DNA of 64,000 nt from Achromobacter veterisilvae (GCF_900496975.1 NZ_UFQC01000017.1:1-64000), one strand, 5' to 3'. Numbered from the stretch's first letter, positions 40,525-52,146 are shown. Notes: generated by a model from the letters alone, not told the origin. Program-made: numbers and translations.

Positions 40525-41112
40525 ATGACGCATCGCGACAACCCGACGCAAGCGGCGGCCGACGCCGCCACGCCCTATTCGCACCTGAATCCCGACGACG
40601 ATCTCATCGGCCGCGGCATCGCGCAGTGGCGGCGCGAACGGCCGGACATCGACAGTTCGGGCAAGGAAGTCGTGGGCCGGCTGATCCGGCTAGAGGAAGT
40701 GGTGCTGCGCGCCATCAACGCGTCGCAGGAGCCCTACGGCCTGAAGTACATCGAGTACGCGGTGCTGACCACCTTGCGGGTGGACGGCGCGCCCTACTGC
40801 CTGGCGCCTTCGCAATTGCAGGCGCGGCTGCTGTGCAGTTCGGGCGGCCTGTCCAACATTCTCAAGCGGCTGGAAAGCCAGGGCCTGGTGCGCCGCGAGG
40901 TCGACAAGGCCGACCGCCGCGGCGTGCTGGTCACGCTGACCACCAAAGGCAAGCATCTCGCCGACAAAGCCATGCCCGCGCACGCGCAGGCTGAACAAGA
41001 CCTGCTCGCCATGTTCACGCCGCAAGAACGCGACACCCTGGCGCGGCTGCTCAGCCGGATGCTGGTGGCCAACGCCCCCGAACTGGGGCAGACGCCCAAC
41101 ACTGACGCATGA
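40525..41112 (+). CDS. MarR-family transcriptional regulator
   Basis: 195 residues from ATG 40525; an in-frame ATG at 40435 would add 30 residues but lies over the predicted transcription start. The MarR winged helix-turn-helix is clear: LKYIEYAVLTTLRVDGAPYC, LAPSQLQARLLCSSGGLSNI LKRLESQGLVRR, then wing DKADRRGVLVTLTTKGKHLA. It resembles regulators with a long N-terminal helix. Divergent from the importer/SDR/amidase operon, it probably represses that operon and itself, with the transported compound or a product as inducer. Confidence 0.92.
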   Translation: MTHRDNPTQAAADAATPYSHLNPDDDLIGRGIAQWRRERPDIDSSGKEVVGRLIRLEEVVLRAINASQEPYGLKYIEYAVLTTLRVDGAPYCLAPSQLQARLLCSSGGLSNILKRLESQGLVRREVDKADRRGVLVTLTTKGKHLADKAMPAHAQAEQDLLAMFTPQERDTLARLLSRMLVANAPELGQTPNTDA

Positions 41113-41120
41113 GATGTTCT

Positions 41121-41486
41121 GTGTCTGACACTCGTAGGAAATGTTCTGTGTCTGACACCCGTACGAAATGTCCGTCCGGCTGAAGCAGACGGTGCCGGGT
41201 GTCTGACACCAGCAGAAGAGCACAACGCTTCGGTGTCAGACACCCGGCCGCACCACTGCTGGCCATGCGCATCTCGTACGGGTGTCAGACACGGGGACTA
41301 CAGCGCCGCGCAAGCCACGCCCCAGTGTCTGACACCCGTACGAAATGTCCGTCCGGCTGAAGCAGACGGTGCCGGGTGTCAGACACCAGCAAAAGCGCAC
41401 AACGCTTCGGTGTCAGACACCCGGCCGCATCGCCGCTGGCCATGCGCATCTCGTACGGGTGTCAGACACGGGGACTACAGCGCCGC
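41121..41486. repeat. 177-bp tandem duplication of a palindrome-built element with terminal inverted repeats
   Basis: Two nearly identical copies with a 177-base period start at 41148 and 41325. Each contains four GTGTC-N-GACAC palindromes (41148, 41198, 41232, 41281; and 41325, 41375, 41409, 41458), and an extra partial copy lies at 41121-41143. Within each unit the outer 23 bases (41148-41170 with 41270-41292; 41325-41347 with 41447-41469) are inverted repeats with one mismatch, bounding a 145-bp element. The block starts 9 bases after the marR stop and ends next to the stop of the convergent nitroreductase gene. The small frames across it are not supported as genes. Confidence 0.88.
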
Positions 41487-42080
41487 TCAGGCCGGCCCAT
41501 TCCACTCCGTGACGAATTCCCGGAAATCCGGGCGCTTGGCCTGCGGCACCGCGCAAGCCGGCGTGCCGATGGCCAGGAAGCCAAGGAAGCGGTAATCCAG
41601 GGCGTCAAGGCCGAGCGCGTTCTGCACGTCTTCCACGTAGGTGCCGACGCCGGTGCTCCAGAACGCGGCGTAGCCCAGCATGTGCACGGCGTTCAGCAGG
41701 TTCATGGTGGCCGCGCCGGTGGCCAGCAACTGCTCCTGCTCGGGGATCTTGGTGTTGTCGTGCGCGATCTTCTGCGCCACCGCGACGAACAGCGGCACGC
41801 TTGCCATCCATTCGCGCACGGACTTTTCCTTTTCGGGCGTCATGCGCGGGTCGCCGCTGCGCTTGACCGCGTCCAGCGCCAGATCGGCCAGCTTGCCGAT
41901 GGCCTCGCCCTGGATCACCACGAACCGCCACGGGCGCAAGGCGCCATGATCCGGCGCCGACATGGCGGCCTGCAGGATCTGTTCGAGTTCCTCGGGCTTG
42001 GGCGCCGGGGCGCGGAGGAACTTGAAGGAACGGCGGGAAATCAGCGCATGCAGCGGCGTGGCGGTCTGGGTAAGGGTCAT
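41487..42080 (-). CDS. Nitroreductase-family oxidoreductase, YdjA-like
   Basis: 197 residues with the single-domain FMN-binding nitroreductase fold: SRRSFKFLRAPAPKPEELEQ (Arg-Arg-Ser FMN contact), MSAPDHGALRPWRFVVIQGE, and TGAATMNLLNAVHMLGYAAF plus GVGTYVEDVQNALGL near the C-terminus. Members reduce nitro-aromatics, quinones or related compounds with NAD(P)H, and the physiological substrate is not known. It converges on marR across the repeat block. Confidence 0.9.
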   Translation of the reverse strand: MTLTQTATPLHALISRRSFKFLRAPAPKPEELEQILQAAMSAPDHGALRPWRFVVIQGEAIGKLADLALDAVKRSGDPRMTPEKEKSVREWMASVPLFVAVAQKIAHDNTKIPEQEQLLATGAATMNLLNAVHMLGYAAFWSTGVGTYVEDVQNALGLDALDYRFLGFLAIGTPACAVPQAKRPDFREFVTEWNGPA

Positions 42081-42134
42081 GGATTCCTGCGCAAATAGGA
42101 AAGAAACATATTCTCATATTACGCGATGGCCGCG

Positions 42135-42156
42135 GCCGGGGGCCCGATCCCCCGGC
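42135..42156. terminator. Hairpin downstream of cadR
   Basis: GCCGGGGG (42135-42142) and CCCCCGGC (42149-42156) form a perfect 8-bp stem with a CCCGAT loop. It lies between the cadR stop and the nitroreductase start on the same strand. Without a T-run the efficiency is uncertain. Confidence 0.45.
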
Positions 42157-42181
42157 GCGCAGCAAGGGCATCCGGACGGCT

Positions 42182-42616
42182 TCAGCCCAGATGCGTGTGC
42201 CGTTCGTGGCGCTCTTCGACCTGCATCTCGTTCAGGCCGTGCAGGATGCCGCAGTTCTCCGCGTCGGGCTGGGCCGACAGGCAGCGCTGCCGCAGGTCGG
42301 TCAGTTGGGCCTTCAGTTGCGTGAGTTCGGCGATGCGCTCGTCCACGTGGGAGATGTGTTCGTCGAACAGTTCGTTAATGGGGCCGCAACCCGTCTGGTG
42401 GTTGTCCGCCAGGGACAGAATGGCGCGGATTTCGTCCTGCGTCATGTCCAGCGCCCGGCAGTTGCGGATCAGGCGCAACCGCTCCAGGTGAGGCTGTCCA
42501 TAGCTGCGGTAGTTGTTCAGTCCCCGTTCCGGCGCGGGCAGCAGCCCTTCCTTCTCGTAGTACCTGACAGTTTCGACCGTGGTGCCGGTCGCCGTGGCCA
42601 ATTCGCCGATACGCAT
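42182..42616 (-). CDS. cadR: MerR-family Cd(II)/Pb(II)-responsive regulator CadR
   Basis: 144 residues. The MerR helix-turn-helix (MRIGELATATGTTVETVRYY, GLNNYRSYGQPHLERLRLIR) is followed by the dimerisation helix and a CadR/PbrR-type metal site with cysteines in HQTGCGPIN, LRQRCLSAQ and ENCGILH. The C-terminal HERHTHLG adds a His-rich tail like that of Pseudomonas CadR. It would activate the divergent cadA by DNA distortion when cadmium, lead or possibly zinc binds. Confidence 0.92.
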   Translation of the reverse strand: MRIGELATATGTTVETVRYYEKEGLLPAPERGLNNYRSYGQPHLERLRLIRNCRALDMTQDEIRAILSLADNHQTGCGPINELFDEHISHVDERIAELTQLKAQLTDLRQRCLSAQPDAENCGILHGLNEMQVEERHERHTHLG

Positions 42617-42653
42617 CGTTGCCTCCCGGATCGAATCCGATTGATATTGGGGG

Positions 42654-42684
42654 TTGACCCTATAGTAACTCCAAGGTGTCCAAT
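42654..42684 (+). promoter_or_regulatory. MerR-type cadA promoter/operator with long spacer
   Basis: TTGACC (42654-42659, -35) and TCCAAT (42679-42684, -10) are separated by 19 bases, the overlong spacing that MerR-type activators correct. The spacer starts with the half-site ACCCTATAGT (42657-42666) known from CadR/PbrR/ZntR operators. The right half (CTCCAAGGT) is degenerate. It drives cadA, 33 bases further on. Confidence 0.75.
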
Positions 42685-42716
42685 AGCATCACCAGCATAT
42701 TTCAAGGCAGAGGACG

Positions 42717-45074
<2,358 letters not shown>

Positions 45075-45086
45075 AGCACCAGGGCC

Positions 45087-45104
45087 GGCGGGCTTCAGCC
45101 CGCC
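45087..45104. terminator. Hairpin between convergent cadA and speG
   Basis: GGCGGGCT (45087-45094) and AGCCCGCC (45097-45104) are perfectly complementary around a two-base centre, overlapping the speG stop. No T-run; a bidirectional transcription end is likely from position. Confidence 0.45.
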
Positions 45105-45679
45105 TGCTCTTCCTGCGGCCAGTCGCGCAGCACGGGCGCGTCCGGCGCGCCGGGGCCGACGTCGCGCAGGTGGTCCTTCTGCAGCAGCGCCATGCGGTAG
45201 GCGTCGCGGTAGGCGCCGTTGGAAAAGAACTCTTCCTTGAGCAGGCCCTCGATCCGGAAGCCGCAGCGCTCGTAGACGTGCACGGCGGCGCTGTTCTCTT
45301 TGTCCACCACCAGGTAGACCTTGTGCAGGTTCAGCACGCGGAAGGCGTAGCCCACCGCGATGCGGGTCGCCGCCTTGGCGTAGCCCCGGCCCTGGTAGCT
45401 GGGCGCGATGATGATCTGGAATTCCGCGCGGCGGTGGATGTAGTCGATCTCGACCAGTTCGACCAGGCCGGCGGGCTGGCCGGTGTCGTGCTCGATGATG
45501 AAGCGCCGCTCGTTCTGGTCATGCAGGTGGCGGTCGTACAGGGCGACCAGTTCGTCGTAGGCCTCGTAGGGCTCTTCGAACCAGTAGCGCATGATGACGT
45601 CGTTATTGTTGATCTTGTGCACGAAGTGCAGGTCGCCGCGCTCCAGCGGGCGCAGTTTGATATCGGATACGGCCGACAT
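45095..45679 (-). CDS. speG: Spermidine N1-acetyltransferase
   Basis: 194 residues from the ATG at 45679 with GGAGG upstream. The sequence closely follows E. coli SpeG (186 residues): [55 protein letters not shown], and the acetyl-CoA motif [10 protein letters not shown]. It acetylates spermidine or spermine with acetyl-CoA to prevent polyamine toxicity. A single gene, convergent with cadA. The C-terminal tail is a few residues longer than usual. Confidence 0.94.
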   Translation of the reverse strand: MSAVSDIKLRPLERGDLHFVHKINNNDVIMRYWFEEPYEAYDELVALYDRHLHDQNERRFIIEHDTGQPAGLVELVEIDYIHRRAEFQIIIAPSYQGRGYAKAATRIAVGYAFRVLNLHKVYLVVDKENSAAVHVYERCGFRIEGLLKEEFFSNGAYRDAYRMALLQKDHLRDVGPGAPDAPVLRDWPQEEQAG

Positions 45680-45858
45680 GGATACCTCCGGAAGTGGATC
45701 CATTCTATTCCCTGCCCGTCCCTGAATTTCCAGAAAATTCTTATCCCGGCGCCGCGGGAGATGCAGCAACATTTCAACTCTTTTCAACGATTTACTAAAT
45801 TTGCTGCTGCAAGACGCTGGCTCATGGCCGGCCGTCGGCATACGGAGGGGACGGCGCC

Positions 45859-46173
45859 ATGGAAATCAATGAACGCGATCTTCTACTCACCCTGGCGGAC
45901 ACCGTCCGCAAGCTCGCCAACGCGGTCGCGCTCAGCCACGCGCAACTGGAGGCCCTGCGCACCGTCGTCATCGGCGTGCACGGCGCGCTCTACGGCATGC
46001 CGGAGCTTCAGGGCCGGATCGAACAGTCGCTGGGCGGCTCCATCGAAGGCGATTTCGCGCAGGCGCTGGGCACGCCCCAGCACGACGACGCCCTGCGCCA
46101 GCGTCAGGAATGGCTCTCCGCGCTGATTCCCGCGGATGTGTGGGAAAAGGTGCGCCCGCGCTCGCATGTGTGA
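45859..46173 (+). CDS. Small hypothetical protein
   Basis: 104 residues ([20 protein letters not shown]...), acidic at the start and mostly helical by eye, with no signal peptide or cysteines. A GGAGGGG lies 8 bases before the ATG, which supports translation. It sits 78 bases before the chemoreceptor gene on the same strand. The helical content and a few charged heptads suggest a small coiled-coil partner, but I do not recognise a family. Confidence 0.6.
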   Translation: MEINERDLLLTLADTVRKLANAVALSHAQLEALRTVVIGVHGALYGMPELQGRIEQSLGGSIEGDFAQALGTPQHDDALRQRQEWLSALIPADVWEKVRPRSHV

Positions 46174-46251
46174 CGCGCCGGCGACGCCTCGCCGGCATTC
46201 CCTCGCAGGCGCCGGCAGCGCCGCGCCTGCCCTCCCCCTAAAGGAAATCCG

Positions 46252-47973
46252 ATGTTCCGTGACCTCAAGGTGCGCACCTGCGTACTCGCTTTGCTGTTCC
46301 TGCTGTCTGGCGCCATGCTCGTGTCCAACGGCACATCATGGCTGAGTCTTAATGCCAGCAACCGCAACCTGGCTCAGGTCAATGAGTCCTATTCGCTGCA
46401 GGCCAGCGAACTCAACGGCGCCTACCTGTTGTTCCTGCGCGCGCGCCTGCTGCTCGCCAACACCTTCATGGACCAGCAGCTACAGCGGCAGAAAGAGGCC
46501 GACGAGGAACTGAAGCTCGCCACCGAACTGCAATCCGAAGCCAGCAAGCGCCTGGACGCGTTCATCCGCGCGCCGCACCTGGACGGCACCGCCGCCCACG
46601 TCGCCGAACTGGAGAAGGCCGCCGCGTCCTACCGCCGCGCGATCGATGCCCAGGTGCGCGCGCTTGCCGCGCGGGACACCGAGGCCTTCCGCGCGCAGGC
46701 GGCGGAATCGCGCAGCGTGACGCTGACGTTCAACGAAGCCGCCATGAGCTTCCTGGATTTCATCGACAGGGCCACCAACGCCATGGTCGACGACGCCCGC
46801 GTCGACCACGAACGCGCCCGCGCCATCGCCATTGCGATGATCGCGGTTTCCCTGGCGCTGACCCTGGCCGCGTGGGTGTTCCTGCGCAGCGTGGTGCTGC
46901 GCCCCCTCCACGAGGCCGGCGCCTGCTTCGAAAGAATCGCCGAAGGGGACTTCACGGGCCGGGTCGACGTCCGCAACGCCAACGAAATCGGCTTGATGTT
47001 CGCCGCCATCAAGCGCATGCAGGACAGCCTGACGCGCACGGTTTCGGCCGTCCATCGGGGCGTGGAAGAGATCACCGTCGGCGCCCACCAGATCGCCAGC
47101 GGCAACCACGACTTGTCCAGCCGCACCGAGGAACAGGCCGCCTCCCTGGAGGAAACCGCCGCCTCCATGGAACAGATCGCCGCCACCGTCAAGCAGAACG
47201 CCGACAACGCGCGCCAGGCGAACCAGCTTGCGGCCGACGCCTCCGAAGTGGCCGAACGCGGCAGCGCCGCGGTGGCGGAAGTCGTCCACACCATGCAGAA
47301 CATCACCGCCAGTTCCAGCAAGATCGTGGAAATCGTGTCGGTCATCGACGGCATCGCCTTCCAGACCAACATCCTGGCGCTCAACGCCGCCGTCGAGGCC
47401 GCCCGGGCCGGCGACCAGGGCAAGGGCTTCGCCGTGGTCGCCGGCGAGGTGCGCTCGCTGGCGCAGAGCAGCGCCCAGGCCGCCAAGGAAATCAAGCGGC
47501 TGATCACCGACTCGGCCGCCGCCGTGGAGGCGGGCTCGGGCCAGGTCGAACGGGCCGGCTCCACCATGCAGGACATCGTCAGGTCCGTTACCCGCGTGGC
47601 CGACATCATGGGCGAGATCACCGCCGCGTCCGAGGAACAGGCCTCCGGCATCGACCAGGTCAACCGGGCGGTCGCCCAGATGGACGAAGTGACCCAGCAG
47701 AACGCCGCGCTGGTCGAACAGGCCGCGGCCGCGTCCGGATCGCTGGAGGAACAGGCGCAGGGCCTGCGCAAGGCGGTCAGCGTGTTCAAGGTCAATGCCC
47801 CGGACGTCATCGACGTCCCCGCCCATCACGTGGACAAGCGCCCCGCGTCGCCCGCGGAGGCCATCGCCGCCGGCACCGGCGGACGCCGCGGCAAGGCCCC
47901 GCGGGAAAGCGCGCTGGCGCTGGGCGGCGTGGCCGCGCGCAACGCCGGGGACCAGAACTGGGGCACATTCTAG
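46252..47973 (+). CDS. Methyl-accepting chemotaxis protein
   Basis: 573 residues. Transmembrane helix 1 at about 10-30, a ~155-residue four-helix-bundle periplasmic sensor of the Tar type (with [20 protein letters not shown]), transmembrane helix 2 at about 185-207, HAMP ([20 protein letters not shown]), and the signalling hairpin with the highly conserved tip [37 protein letters not shown]. The protein ends NWGTF, resembling the NWETF pentapeptide that tethers CheR. The ligand is unknown. No che genes are nearby. Confidence 0.95.
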   Translation: MFRDLKVRTCVLALLFLLSGAMLVSNGTSWLSLNASNRNLAQVNESYSLQASELNGAYLLFLRARLLLANTFMDQQLQRQKEADEELKLATELQSEASKRLDAFIRAPHLDGTAAHVAELEKAAASYRRAIDAQVRALAARDTEAFRAQAAESRSVTLTFNEAAMSFLDFIDRATNAMVDDARVDHERARAIAIAMIAVSLALTLAAWVFLRSVVLRPLHEAGACFERIAEGDFTGRVDVRNANEIGLMFAAIKRMQDSLTRTVSAVHRGVEEITVGAHQIASGNHDLSSRTEEQAASLEETAASMEQIAATVKQNADNARQANQLAADASEVAERGSAAVAEVVHTMQNITASSSKIVEIVSVIDGIAFQTNILALNAAVEAARAGDQGKGFAVVAGEVRSLAQSSAQAAKEIKRLITDSAAAVEAGSGQVERAGSTMQDIVRSVTRVADIMGEITAASEEQASGIDQVNRAVAQMDEVTQQNAALVEQAAAASGSLEEQAQGLRKAVSVFKVNAPDVIDVPAHHVDKRPASPAEAIAAGTGGRRGKAPRESALALGGVAARNAGDQNWGTF

Positions 47974-48152
47974 GCGCCGTCCCTGTTGTGGCCGGCCGCC
48001 GCAATTCGCGCTTTCCCTGACCGCGATTGCGCCGGCTGCCGGGTTCCTGTGGGCCGGATACACGGTATTCTGGGCGGAGTCCCTTCCCAGTACCTGAAGG
48101 GAGCGGCGGCCACCGGCCCGCGCCGGACCTCCAAACCCACAGGAAACCCATC

Positions 48153-49646
48153 ATGCATATTCTGGTTGCTGGCTTCCAGCACGAAACCAACACTTTCGCG
48201 CCGTCCCTGGCGGGGTACGAGAACTTCGTCCGCGGCGAGGGCTTCCCGGCCATGGTGCGCGGCGAGGGCATGCTGGCGCTGCGCGAAGTCAACATTCCCG
48301 CCGGCGGCTTCATCAACGCGGCGCTGGCCCAGGGCCACACCGTCCAGACCGTGATCTGGGCGGGCGCCAGCCCCTCGGCCCACGTCACCCGCGACGCCTA
48401 CGAGCGGATCGCCGGCGAAATCCTGGACGCCGCGCGCGCCGGGACCTATGACGCCGTCTACCTGGACCTGCACGGCGCGATGGTCGCCCAGCACCTGGAC
48501 GACGGCGAAGGCGAACTGCTGGCGCGCATGCGCCAGATCGTCGGGCCGGACGTGCCGGTGATCGCCAGCCTGGACCTGCACGCCAACGTCACCGCGCAGA
48601 TGCTGCGGGCGGCCGACGGCCTGGCCGCGTTCCGCACCTATCCGCACGTGGACATGGCGGACACCGGCGAACACGCCGCGCGGCTGCTTCAGGCCCGCAA
48701 CGCCGCGGGCGGCGGCTGGAGCCGCAGCGAGCGCCGCCTGCCCTTCCTGATTCCGATCAACGGCATGTGCACGATGCTGGAGCCGTCGCGCGGCGTGTAC
48801 GAACTGCTGGTGCAACTGGAGCGCACGCCCGGCGTGGCGTCGATCTCGTTCGCTCCGGGCTTTCCCGCCGCGGACTTCCCCGAATGCGGGCCGGTGGTAT
48901 GGGCCTACGGCACCGACGCCGCGGCGGTCGAGCGCGTGACCGAAACCCTCTACCAGCGCGTGCTGGAACTGGAACCGCAGTGGTCGCCCGATTTCCTGGA
49001 ACCCGCCGAGGCCGTGCGCCGCGCCCAGGCGCTGGCGGCGGGCGCGGCGCGCCCCGTGGTGATCGCGGACACGCAGGACAACCCGGGCGCCGGCGGCGAC
49101 GCCAACACCACGGGCATGCTGCGCGCGCTGGTCGAAGCCGATGCGCAGAATGCCGCGCTCGGGCTGTTCTACGACCCGGAGGCGGTGCGCCTGGCCAGCG
49201 AGGCCGGCATCGGCAGCAAGGTCCGGCTGAAGCTGGGAGGCCAATCCGGCGTCGCGGGCGACGCCGCGTTCGAAGGCGAGTTCACGGTCGAAACGCTGTC
49301 GCCCGGCAAGCTGCGCTTCGACGGGCCGATGATGAACGGCATGGACGTGGACCTGGGCGCGGTGGCCGGCCTGCGGATCGGCGGGGTGCGGGTCGTGGTC
49401 AGCGCCACCAAGTCGCAGATGCTGGACCGCAACCTGTTCCGCGTCGGCGGCGTGCAGCCCGAGGAAATGGGTATCCTGGTCGTGAAGAGTTCCGTGCACT
49501 TCCGCGCGGACTTCCAGCCCATCGCGCACGAGGTGCTGGTGGCCAAAGCGCCCGGCCCCATGCAGGCCGACCCCGCGGACCTGCCCTGGACCCGGCTGCA
49601 GCCGGGCATGCGGACCAGGCCGCTGGGCCGGGCGTTCTCGTACTGA
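48153..49646 (+). CDS. M81-family (MlrC-like) metallopeptidase
   Basis: 497 residues. Starts with the family motif MHILVAGFQHETNTFAP, and metal-binding segments YLDLHGAMV and SLDLHANVT follow. The C-terminal MlrC domain has DNPGAGGDANTTGMLRALVE and the KSQMLDRNLF...KSSVHFRADF stretch. MlrC of the microcystin pathway is the founding member; most relatives have unknown natural substrates. It has its own 179-base upstream region and converges on ribE. Confidence 0.92.
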   Translation: MHILVAGFQHETNTFAPSLAGYENFVRGEGFPAMVRGEGMLALREVNIPAGGFINAALAQGHTVQTVIWAGASPSAHVTRDAYERIAGEILDAARAGTYDAVYLDLHGAMVAQHLDDGEGELLARMRQIVGPDVPVIASLDLHANVTAQMLRAADGLAAFRTYPHVDMADTGEHAARLLQARNAAGGGWSRSERRLPFLIPINGMCTMLEPSRGVYELLVQLERTPGVASISFAPGFPAADFPECGPVVWAYGTDAAAVERVTETLYQRVLELEPQWSPDFLEPAEAVRRAQALAAGAARPVVIADTQDNPGAGGDANTTGMLRALVEADAQNAALGLFYDPEAVRLASEAGIGSKVRLKLGGQSGVAGDAAFEGEFTVETLSPGKLRFDGPMMNGMDVDLGAVAGLRIGGVRVVVSATKSQMLDRNLFRVGGVQPEEMGILVVKSSVHFRADFQPIAHEVLVAKAPGPMQADPADLPWTRLQPGMRTRPLGRAFSY

Positions 49647-49664
49647 GCCGCCCGGCGGCAGCCG

Positions 49665-50369
49665 CTATTTCAACTTGCCTTGCGGGCTGACGAAATCCTC
49701 CAGCGTCAGCCCCTTTTCCTTCAGGATGGCTTCCAGCAGCGGCTGCAGCCTGCCCAGGCTTTCCTGGACGGTTTCACGCACGGTGTCGACCACCACCTGC
49801 GTGCTGCGCTCGATCTCGATGTTGACGGAATCGCCCGCCTGCTTGTCTTCGAAGACCGTCATGCGGCGGGTCTCGGGGATCAGCCACACTTCGAACCAGC
49901 CTTCCGCGCGGTTGACTTCCGACACGGTGAGGCTGGCGCCGTTGATGGCGATGTAGCCCTTGGCGAACACGTACTTGCGGAAATCCGGGGGGATGCTGAA
50001 GCGCATCAGGCGGTTGGTGTCCGAGGACTTCACCATCAGGACCTCGGAGGTGAAGTCCACGTGGCCGGACAGCGGATGGCCGCCGATTTCGGCGCCGTCC
50101 TTGGCCGCGCGTTCGACGTTGGCGCGGTCGCCTTCCCGGTAGCCGCCCAGCGTGGTGATGGCCAGGCTTTGCCGCATCACGTCGAACGTGGCCTGGTTCT
50201 CGCCCAGCAGTTCGGTGACCGTGAGGCAGACGCCGTCGGTCGACACGCTGGCGCCCACCGCCAGATCCACGCAGAATCCGGGCGGAAAATCGAGCGTAAA
50301 CGTGCGCAGGCCCTCGCGGTCGGAGATCTTCGCGATCTTCGCGGTGCCTTGGACAATACCTGTGAACAT
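49665..50369 (-). CDS. ribE: Riboflavin synthase alpha subunit
   Basis: 234 residues from the ATG giving MFTGIVQGTAKI. Two lumazine-binding domains are visible, the first with GASVSTDGVCLTVTEL and the second with GHPLSGHVDFTSEV and YIAINGASLTVSEV. The enzyme dismutates two 6,7-dimethyl-8-ribityllumazines to riboflavin. It is more like the E. coli RibC/RibE type and has a longer C-terminal tail (QESLGRLQPLLEAILKEKGL). It is not with other rib genes, and no FMN riboswitch is seen upstream. Confidence 0.88.
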   Translation of the reverse strand: MFTGIVQGTAKIAKISDREGLRTFTLDFPPGFCVDLAVGASVSTDGVCLTVTELLGENQATFDVMRQSLAITTLGGYREGDRANVERAAKDGAEIGGHPLSGHVDFTSEVLMVKSSDTNRLMRFSIPPDFRKYVFAKGYIAINGASLTVSEVNRAEGWFEVWLIPETRRMTVFEDKQAGDSVNIEIERSTQVVVDTVRETVQESLGRLQPLLEAILKEKGLTLEDFVSPQGKLK

Positions 50370-50471
50370 GGGAATCCTGGAAGCGGGCGCGGCGGCCCCT
50401 GCAAGCAAAACATCAACGTTAACCGATATTTTGCCAGGGTCCGCCGCGGCGTCTTCCCGAGCCGGAGAGGC

Positions 50472-51905
50472 TCAGTGCTTGATGGCGATGGTCTTCAGCG
50501 TGGTGAAGCCGTACAGGGCCTCGAAGCCCTTCTCGCGACCGTAGCCCGACTGGCGCGAACCGCCGAACGGCAGTTCCACGCCGCCGCCGGCGCCGTAGTT
50601 GTTGATGAAGACCTGGCCGGCCCGCAGCTTGCGGGCCAGGCGCAACTGGCGGCCGCCGTCGCGGGTCCAGACGCCGGCCACCAGGCCGTACAGCGTGCCG
50701 TTGGCGATTTCCAGCGCCTCTTCCTCGGTGTCGAACACCATGGCGGCCAGCACCGGACCGAAGACTTCTTCCTGCGCCAGGCGGCTGTCGGACGGAACGT
50801 CGCGGAACAGCACCGGCGGCTGGTAGAAGCCGGCCTCGGGCGTGCCTTCCTTGAGCTTGCCGCGGGCGGCAACCTTCATGCCGGCGCCTTCCGCTTCGGC
50901 CAGGAAGCCGCGCACGCGGTCCTGCTGGCGGGCGTTGATCAGGGGGCCGACGTCGAGGTCGGCCGCGGCCGGGCCGGTGACGGTGGCCGAGAATGCGTCC
51001 GACAGGCGCTTGAGCACGGTTTCATAGACGCCGCGCTGGATCAGCACGCGGCTGCCGGCGGAGCACGTCTGGCCCGCGTTCTGGATGATGGCGGCCAGCA
51101 GCACCGGCAGGGCGGCGTCCAGGTCGGCATCGTCGAACACGATCTGGGGCGACTTGCCGCCCAGTTCCAGCGTGACCGGCACATGGTTTTCGGCGGCGGC
51201 GTGCGCGACCATCTTGCCCGTCTGCGGCGAACCGGTGAACGAGATGTGGTCGATGCCCGGATGCGCGGACAGCGCCGCGCCGGCCTCATGCCCGTAGCCG
51301 GTGCAGATGTTCAGGGCGCCGGCGGGGAGGCCCGTTTCGGCGGCGATCTCCGCCAGCTTCAGAAGCGACAGGCAGGCGTCTTCGGCGGGCTTGACCACGC
51401 AGGCGTTGCCGGCGGCCAGCGCCGCGCCCACGCTGCGGCCGAAGATCTGCAAGGGGTAGTTCCAGGGCACGATATGGCCGGTGACGCCGTGCGGTTCGCG
51501 CACCGTCAGCACCGTGAAGCCCGGGTTGTAGGGAATGGTCTCGCCATGCAGCTTGTCGACCGCGCCGGCATAGAACTCGAAATAGCGCGCCACGGCGGCG
51601 GCGTCGGCGCGCGCCTGCTTGATGGGCTTGCCGGTGTCGGCCGATTCCAGTTGCGCCAGCTCTTCCTGGCGGTCCAGCAGCGCGAAGGCGATTTTCATGA
51701 GCAGGCGGCTGCGCGCGGCGGGCGCCATCTGGCCCCACTCGCCTTCGTAAGCCTCGCGGGCCGCCGTCACGGCGCGGTCCACGTCGGCCTGGCCGGAACG
51801 CGCGATCGCCTCGAACGGCTTGCCATCGGACGGGTTCAGGACGGGAATGGTTTCACCGGTGGCGGCGGCCACCCATTGGTTGGCGATAAAGTTCTTCTGA
51901 GTCAC
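50472..51905 (-). CDS. Aldehyde dehydrogenase, betaine-aldehyde-dehydrogenase-like
   Basis: About 477 residues. NAD binding FTGSPQTGKMV, general-base Glu in VTLELGGKSPQIVF, nucleophilic Cys in NAGQTCSAGSRVLI. Similarity starts at KNFIANQWVAAATGETIPV, so a GTG at 51905 is the best start; no ATG is available and the ribosome site is poor. It oxidises an aldehyde to the acid with NAD(P)+. It is divergent from a GntR/FCD regulator with two palindromes in the gap, and is the probable target of that regulator. Confidence 0.92.
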   Translation of the reverse strand: MTQKNFIANQWVAAATGETIPVLNPSDGKPFEAIARSGQADVDRAVTAAREAYEGEWGQMAPAARSRLLMKIAFALLDRQEELAQLESADTGKPIKQARADAAAVARYFEFYAGAVDKLHGETIPYNPGFTVLTVREPHGVTGHIVPWNYPLQIFGRSVGAALAAGNACVVKPAEDACLSLLKLAEIAAETGLPAGALNICTGYGHEAGAALSAHPGIDHISFTGSPQTGKMVAHAAAENHVPVTLELGGKSPQIVFDDADLDAALPVLLAAIIQNAGQTCSAGSRVLIQRGVYETVLKRLSDAFSATVTGPAAADLDVGPLINARQQDRVRGFLAEAEGAGMKVAARGKLKEGTPEAGFYQPPVLFRDVPSDSRLAQEEVFGPVLAAMVFDTEEEALEIANGTLYGLVAGVWTRDGGRQLRLARKLRAGQVFINNYGAGGGVELPFGGSRQSGYGREKGFEALYGFTTLKTIAIKH

Positions 51906-51993
51906 GATGTGCGGAGTAAAGTAGCGGCCGGACGGCCGGTTGCGGAAAAGTGCGTTGCGCGATCGGACCAAGTTACGGGAGCCGCCGATAACT

Positions 51994-52010
51994 TGTCAAT
52001 TGAATTGACA
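51994..52010. promoter_or_regulatory. 17-bp perfect palindrome, candidate GntR operator
   Basis: TGTCAATTGAATTGACA has 8-bp arms around a central G. It lies 89 bases upstream of the aldehyde dehydrogenase start and 137 bases before the GntR start. Its ends (TTGTCA/TGACAG) echo the second inverted repeat at 52091-52111, as expected for repeated operators of one regulator. Confidence 0.65.
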
Positions 52011-52090
52011 GCTTTTGTCCCAAGGGTCAGGATATTTTCCTGTCACCCCGGGTTATCCCTAATAATTCAGCGGCTTAACGCCGCAACGGA

Positions 52091-52111
52091 CTTGTCATGG
52101 CGACTGACAAG
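52091..52111. promoter_or_regulatory. Second inverted repeat, CTTGTCA-N7-TGACAAG
   Basis: 7-bp perfect arms (52091-52097 and 52105-52111) share the TTGTCA core with the palindrome 80 bases away. It lies 36 bases before the GntR start codon, fit for autoregulation. Confidence 0.55.
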
Positions 52112-52146
52112 CCCGCCCCCACACTGAAACAGGAAGGAGCGCGCCG

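Noticed and set aside
41233..41595. Reading frame of 120 codons across the tandem duplication
   Set aside because: It is made of the repeated unit and overlaps the nitroreductase gene antisense, with no ribosome site.
45680..45858. Possible small RNA between speG and the small hypothetical gene
   Set aside because: No promoter-plus-terminator pair or stable fold could be seen by eye.
50370..50471. FMN riboswitch before riboflavin synthase
   Set aside because: The 102-base gap to the next gene shows no RFN-element-like conserved stems, and it is too short to hold one with a promoter.
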